From Bacteroidales bacterium (GTDB lineage: Bacteria > Bacteroidota > Bacteroidia > Bacteroidales > Paludibacteraceae), in the NCBI GenBank assembly GCA_900767385.1, contig CAAFYY010000040.1, positions 1-15,900 on the forward strand: 15,900 bases of DNA, in the 5' to 3' direction. Every line of letters starts with the position of its first letter. Position 1 is the first letter of the stretch. Below the pieces are notes generated by a model that was not told the DNA's origin, searched no databases, and saw only the letters and a list, made by a program, of their open reading frames with translations. Positions 14,445 to 15,900 of this stretch are shown piece after piece. The translations under genes were made by a program, and so were the position numbers.

Positions 14445-15740
14445 ATGATTTCTGTTTCGGCGATACGCGCGTTCTATGAGCGGCCGGCTGTAAAGGCGGT
14501 GGCGAAGGTGATGGAGGCGTTGCATCTGGTGGCAGGCTATCTGCTGCTGGCTGCCCTGGTGTTGCCGTTCCGCTGGCAGAGCGCCTTGCTCTACTGCTTC
14601 TTCATCTCCTATGGCCTCGACTTCTTCGCCGCAGGACGGTGGACACGCTGGCGCTGGACCCCCGATAAGTGGTGGGGCGTGGCGATGCTGCTGCTCTTTT
14701 GCCTGCAGCCGCTGTGGAGCCTGTTTGAGACGCAACATCTCGACAAGATCTTCACCCAGGTGCTCAACCACCGACTCGCCTTCATGGCGTTCGGCTGCAT
14801 GACAATCCTTGGCTTCACACCACACTTCCGCATGCGTCATGTTGCCACGATGCTCTGTGCCTCTGCCTCGCTGGCGGTGCTGTGGATCGTGGTGGTCCGA
14901 CTGGGGCTCTGGCAGTTCATCACCGATCCGGAACGCACCTACCACTTCATGGTGGAACGCATTGCCTGCTTCGGCAGTCACATGAACTTCAATCTCTACC
15001 TCAACGTGGCGCTCCTCTCGTGCCTCTATCTCGTCTGCCGTGGCGGGCGCGCGGCGCGATGGATGGCTTTGGTGCCGTTTGTCGTCATCGCGATGGCGCT
15101 GGCGGTGACGGAGGGGCGTACGGGTATGCTGACGGGCGGACTGCTGAGCCTGGGCATTGTCTTTGCGTGGTTCCGTGCGATGGGATGGCGTAAGATGGGC
15201 TATGCGGTACTGACGGTCTGCTTGCTGGGCGGTGGCGCCTATGCCTTGCATCATGTGATGTGGGTCAACAGCCATTTCAAGGGGAGCGATGTGAGCGACA
15301 ACCCACGCCGATACATCTGGCATGTGGCGATGGAGACCATCGAGGAGCATCCCGTCTTGGGACAAGGGGTGAGCGACGGCCGGATGCGGTTTGTGGAGAA
15401 CGGACTTCGCGACGCCGACTTCATGGCACATTATGCCCAAGAGAATATCTTTGAGAACCCACAGTGGAACGGCGATGTCTATGTGATGCACCCACACAAC
15501 GCTGCCCTCGAACTGTGGCTGCAGTTTGGCATCGTCGGACTCGTTGTCTTCGTTCTGATTCTTGGGTTGGCGCCAGTGGGTGTGGCGCCCGAGAGACGAC
15601 TGTTTGTGTGGCTGTTGGTGGGCATCTTCCTGCTGCAAGCCACGTTTGAAATCTTCGGATCGAACCTCACGCCGCTGTCGTGGGGACTGTTCGCCCTGAT
15701 GTTCCGAAGTGCCGACTACGATTGGGATAAGGTCGGTTAG
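14445..15740 (+). CDS. O-antigen ligase/polymerase-family membrane protein
   Basis: This 431-residue protein (from the chosen start) has about ten hydrophobic segments and the two marks of the O-antigen ligase (WaaL/Wzy C) family. One is a conserved Arg after a helix (TEGRTG, R225). The other is a large soluble loop (about 270-350) with DNPRRYIWHVAMETIEEHP and LGQG that ends in HPHNAALELW (H349, H351) and then re-enters the membrane. Such proteins join O-antigen to lipid A-core at the periplasmic face, or polymerise glycan repeat units; sequence alone does not separate the two. I chose the ATG at 14445 over the upstream ATG at 14388 because the 19 extra codons would overlap the promoter at 14417-14424. 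No glycosyltransferases are beside it; it is divergent from the RecQ-UvrD gene. Confidence 0.8.
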   Translation: MISVSAIRAFYERPAVKAVAKVMEALHLVAGYLLLAALVLPFRWQSALLYCFFISYGLDFFAAGRWTRWRWTPDKWWGVAMLLLFCLQPLWSLFETQHLDKIFTQVLNHRLAFMAFGCMTILGFTPHFRMRHVATMLCASASLAVLWIVVVRLGLWQFITDPERTYHFMVERIACFGSHMNFNLYLNVALLSCLYLVCRGGRAARWMALVPFVVIAMALAVTEGRTGMLTGGLLSLGIVFAWFRAMGWRKMGYAVLTVCLLGGGAYALHHVMWVNSHFKGSDVSDNPRRYIWHVAMETIEEHPVLGQGVSDGRMRFVENGLRDADFMAHYAQENIFENPQWNGDVYVMHPHNAALELWLQFGIVGLVVFVLILGLAPVGVAPERRLFVWLLVGIFLLQATFEIFGSNLTPLSWGLFALMFRSADYDWDKVG

Positions 15741-15776
15741 AGCTGCATTTTCCATTAGTTTTACATCTTTCAACGT

Positions 15777-15900
15777 CCTCGACAGTCTGCCGAACGTCTT
15801 CGGCCGGGCCGTCCAAGGGGTTGGATCGTTCCCCGAAGTGAGCGGCAAGGTTTCGCGCGTGCTCGATGGTCTGCCGAAGTCTTCGGGAAGCTTTCGCGCG
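15777..15900. repeat. Imperfect palindrome-rich repeat at the right edge
   Basis: CTCGACAGTCTGCCGAA at 15778-15794 recurs as CTCGATGGTCTGCCGAA at 15862-15878, each followed by a TCTTCGG. Each copy contains a short inverted repeat (CCGAA...TTCGG in the first, CCGAAG-T-CTTCGG in the second). TTTCGCGCG also occurs twice (15851-15859 and 15892-15900). The stretch is GC-rich, has no gene I recognise, and continues beyond the window, so the number of units is unknown. Confidence 0.55.

Noticed and set aside
14436..15848. 470-codon minus-strand open frame opposite the ligase-family gene
   Set aside because: The translation is rich in His, Arg, Gln and Pro with no membrane or domain signal. It is an antisense shadow of a GC-rich gene whose plus-strand product has clear family motifs.
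15777..15900. CRISPR array
   Set aside because: Only two imperfect copies are visible, the sequence between them holds related palindromic pieces rather than a unique spacer of uniform length, and no cas gene is present.

Overview
The window looks like a Bacteroidota chromosome, most probably Prevotella or a close relative (Prevotellaceae). Three things point there: a PorX-type PglZ response regulator next to an SprE/PorW-type lipoprotein, which are type IX secretion system (T9SS) proteins confined to this phylum; several promoters with the Bacteroidota -7 signature TAnnTTTG; and start sites without clear Shine-Dalgarno sequences. The genus is inferred from overall protein character, not from a marker gene.

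Layout. Positions 1-389 are AT-rich with no convincing gene and hold a bidirectional hairpin terminator. A small four-helix membrane protein of unknown function follows on the minus strand (390-782) with its own promoter. The centre is a minus-strand operon read from right to left: long-chain polyprenyl diphosphate synthase (8990-8019), ispD (8022-7333), recG (7324-5228), sprE/porW-like (5176-2444) and porX (2428-860). Spacings are 4 nt overlap, 8, 51 and 15 nt. The operon thus joins isoprenoid synthesis, DNA repair and T9SS control or assembly.

Upstream of the operon (9059-9378) lies the most unusual stretch. A 107-bp module made of a minus-strand terminator plus a minus-strand promoter occurs twice, 213 bp apart and about 96% identical. 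The two copies bracket about 106 bp of unique sequence without an ATG that can fold into a closed stem with competing inner hairpins. This arrangement gives promoter, structured RNA, terminator: a candidate non-coding RNA gene of about 150 nt.

Farther right on the minus strand is a 1620-residue protein (14229-9367) that combines a DnaQ-like DEDD exonuclease domain, a RecQ-type SF2 helicase and a complete UvrD/Rep-type SF1A helicase in one chain. It has its own promoter and is closed by a terminator starting two bases after its stop. Divergent from it on the plus strand is an O-antigen ligase/polymerase-family membrane protein (14445-15740). The right edge begins an imperfect repeat rich in short palindromes that runs out of the window.

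How the genes fit together: IspD and the polyprenyl synthase act at the start and end of isoprenoid chain formation (menaquinone side chain or carrier lipid). SprE and PorX belong to T9SS. The ligase family makes surface glycans, and in some relatives T9SS cargo is attached to lipopolysaccharide, so a link is possible but only inferred. RecG and the RecQ-UvrD fusion are both DNA-repair helicases in separate transcription units.
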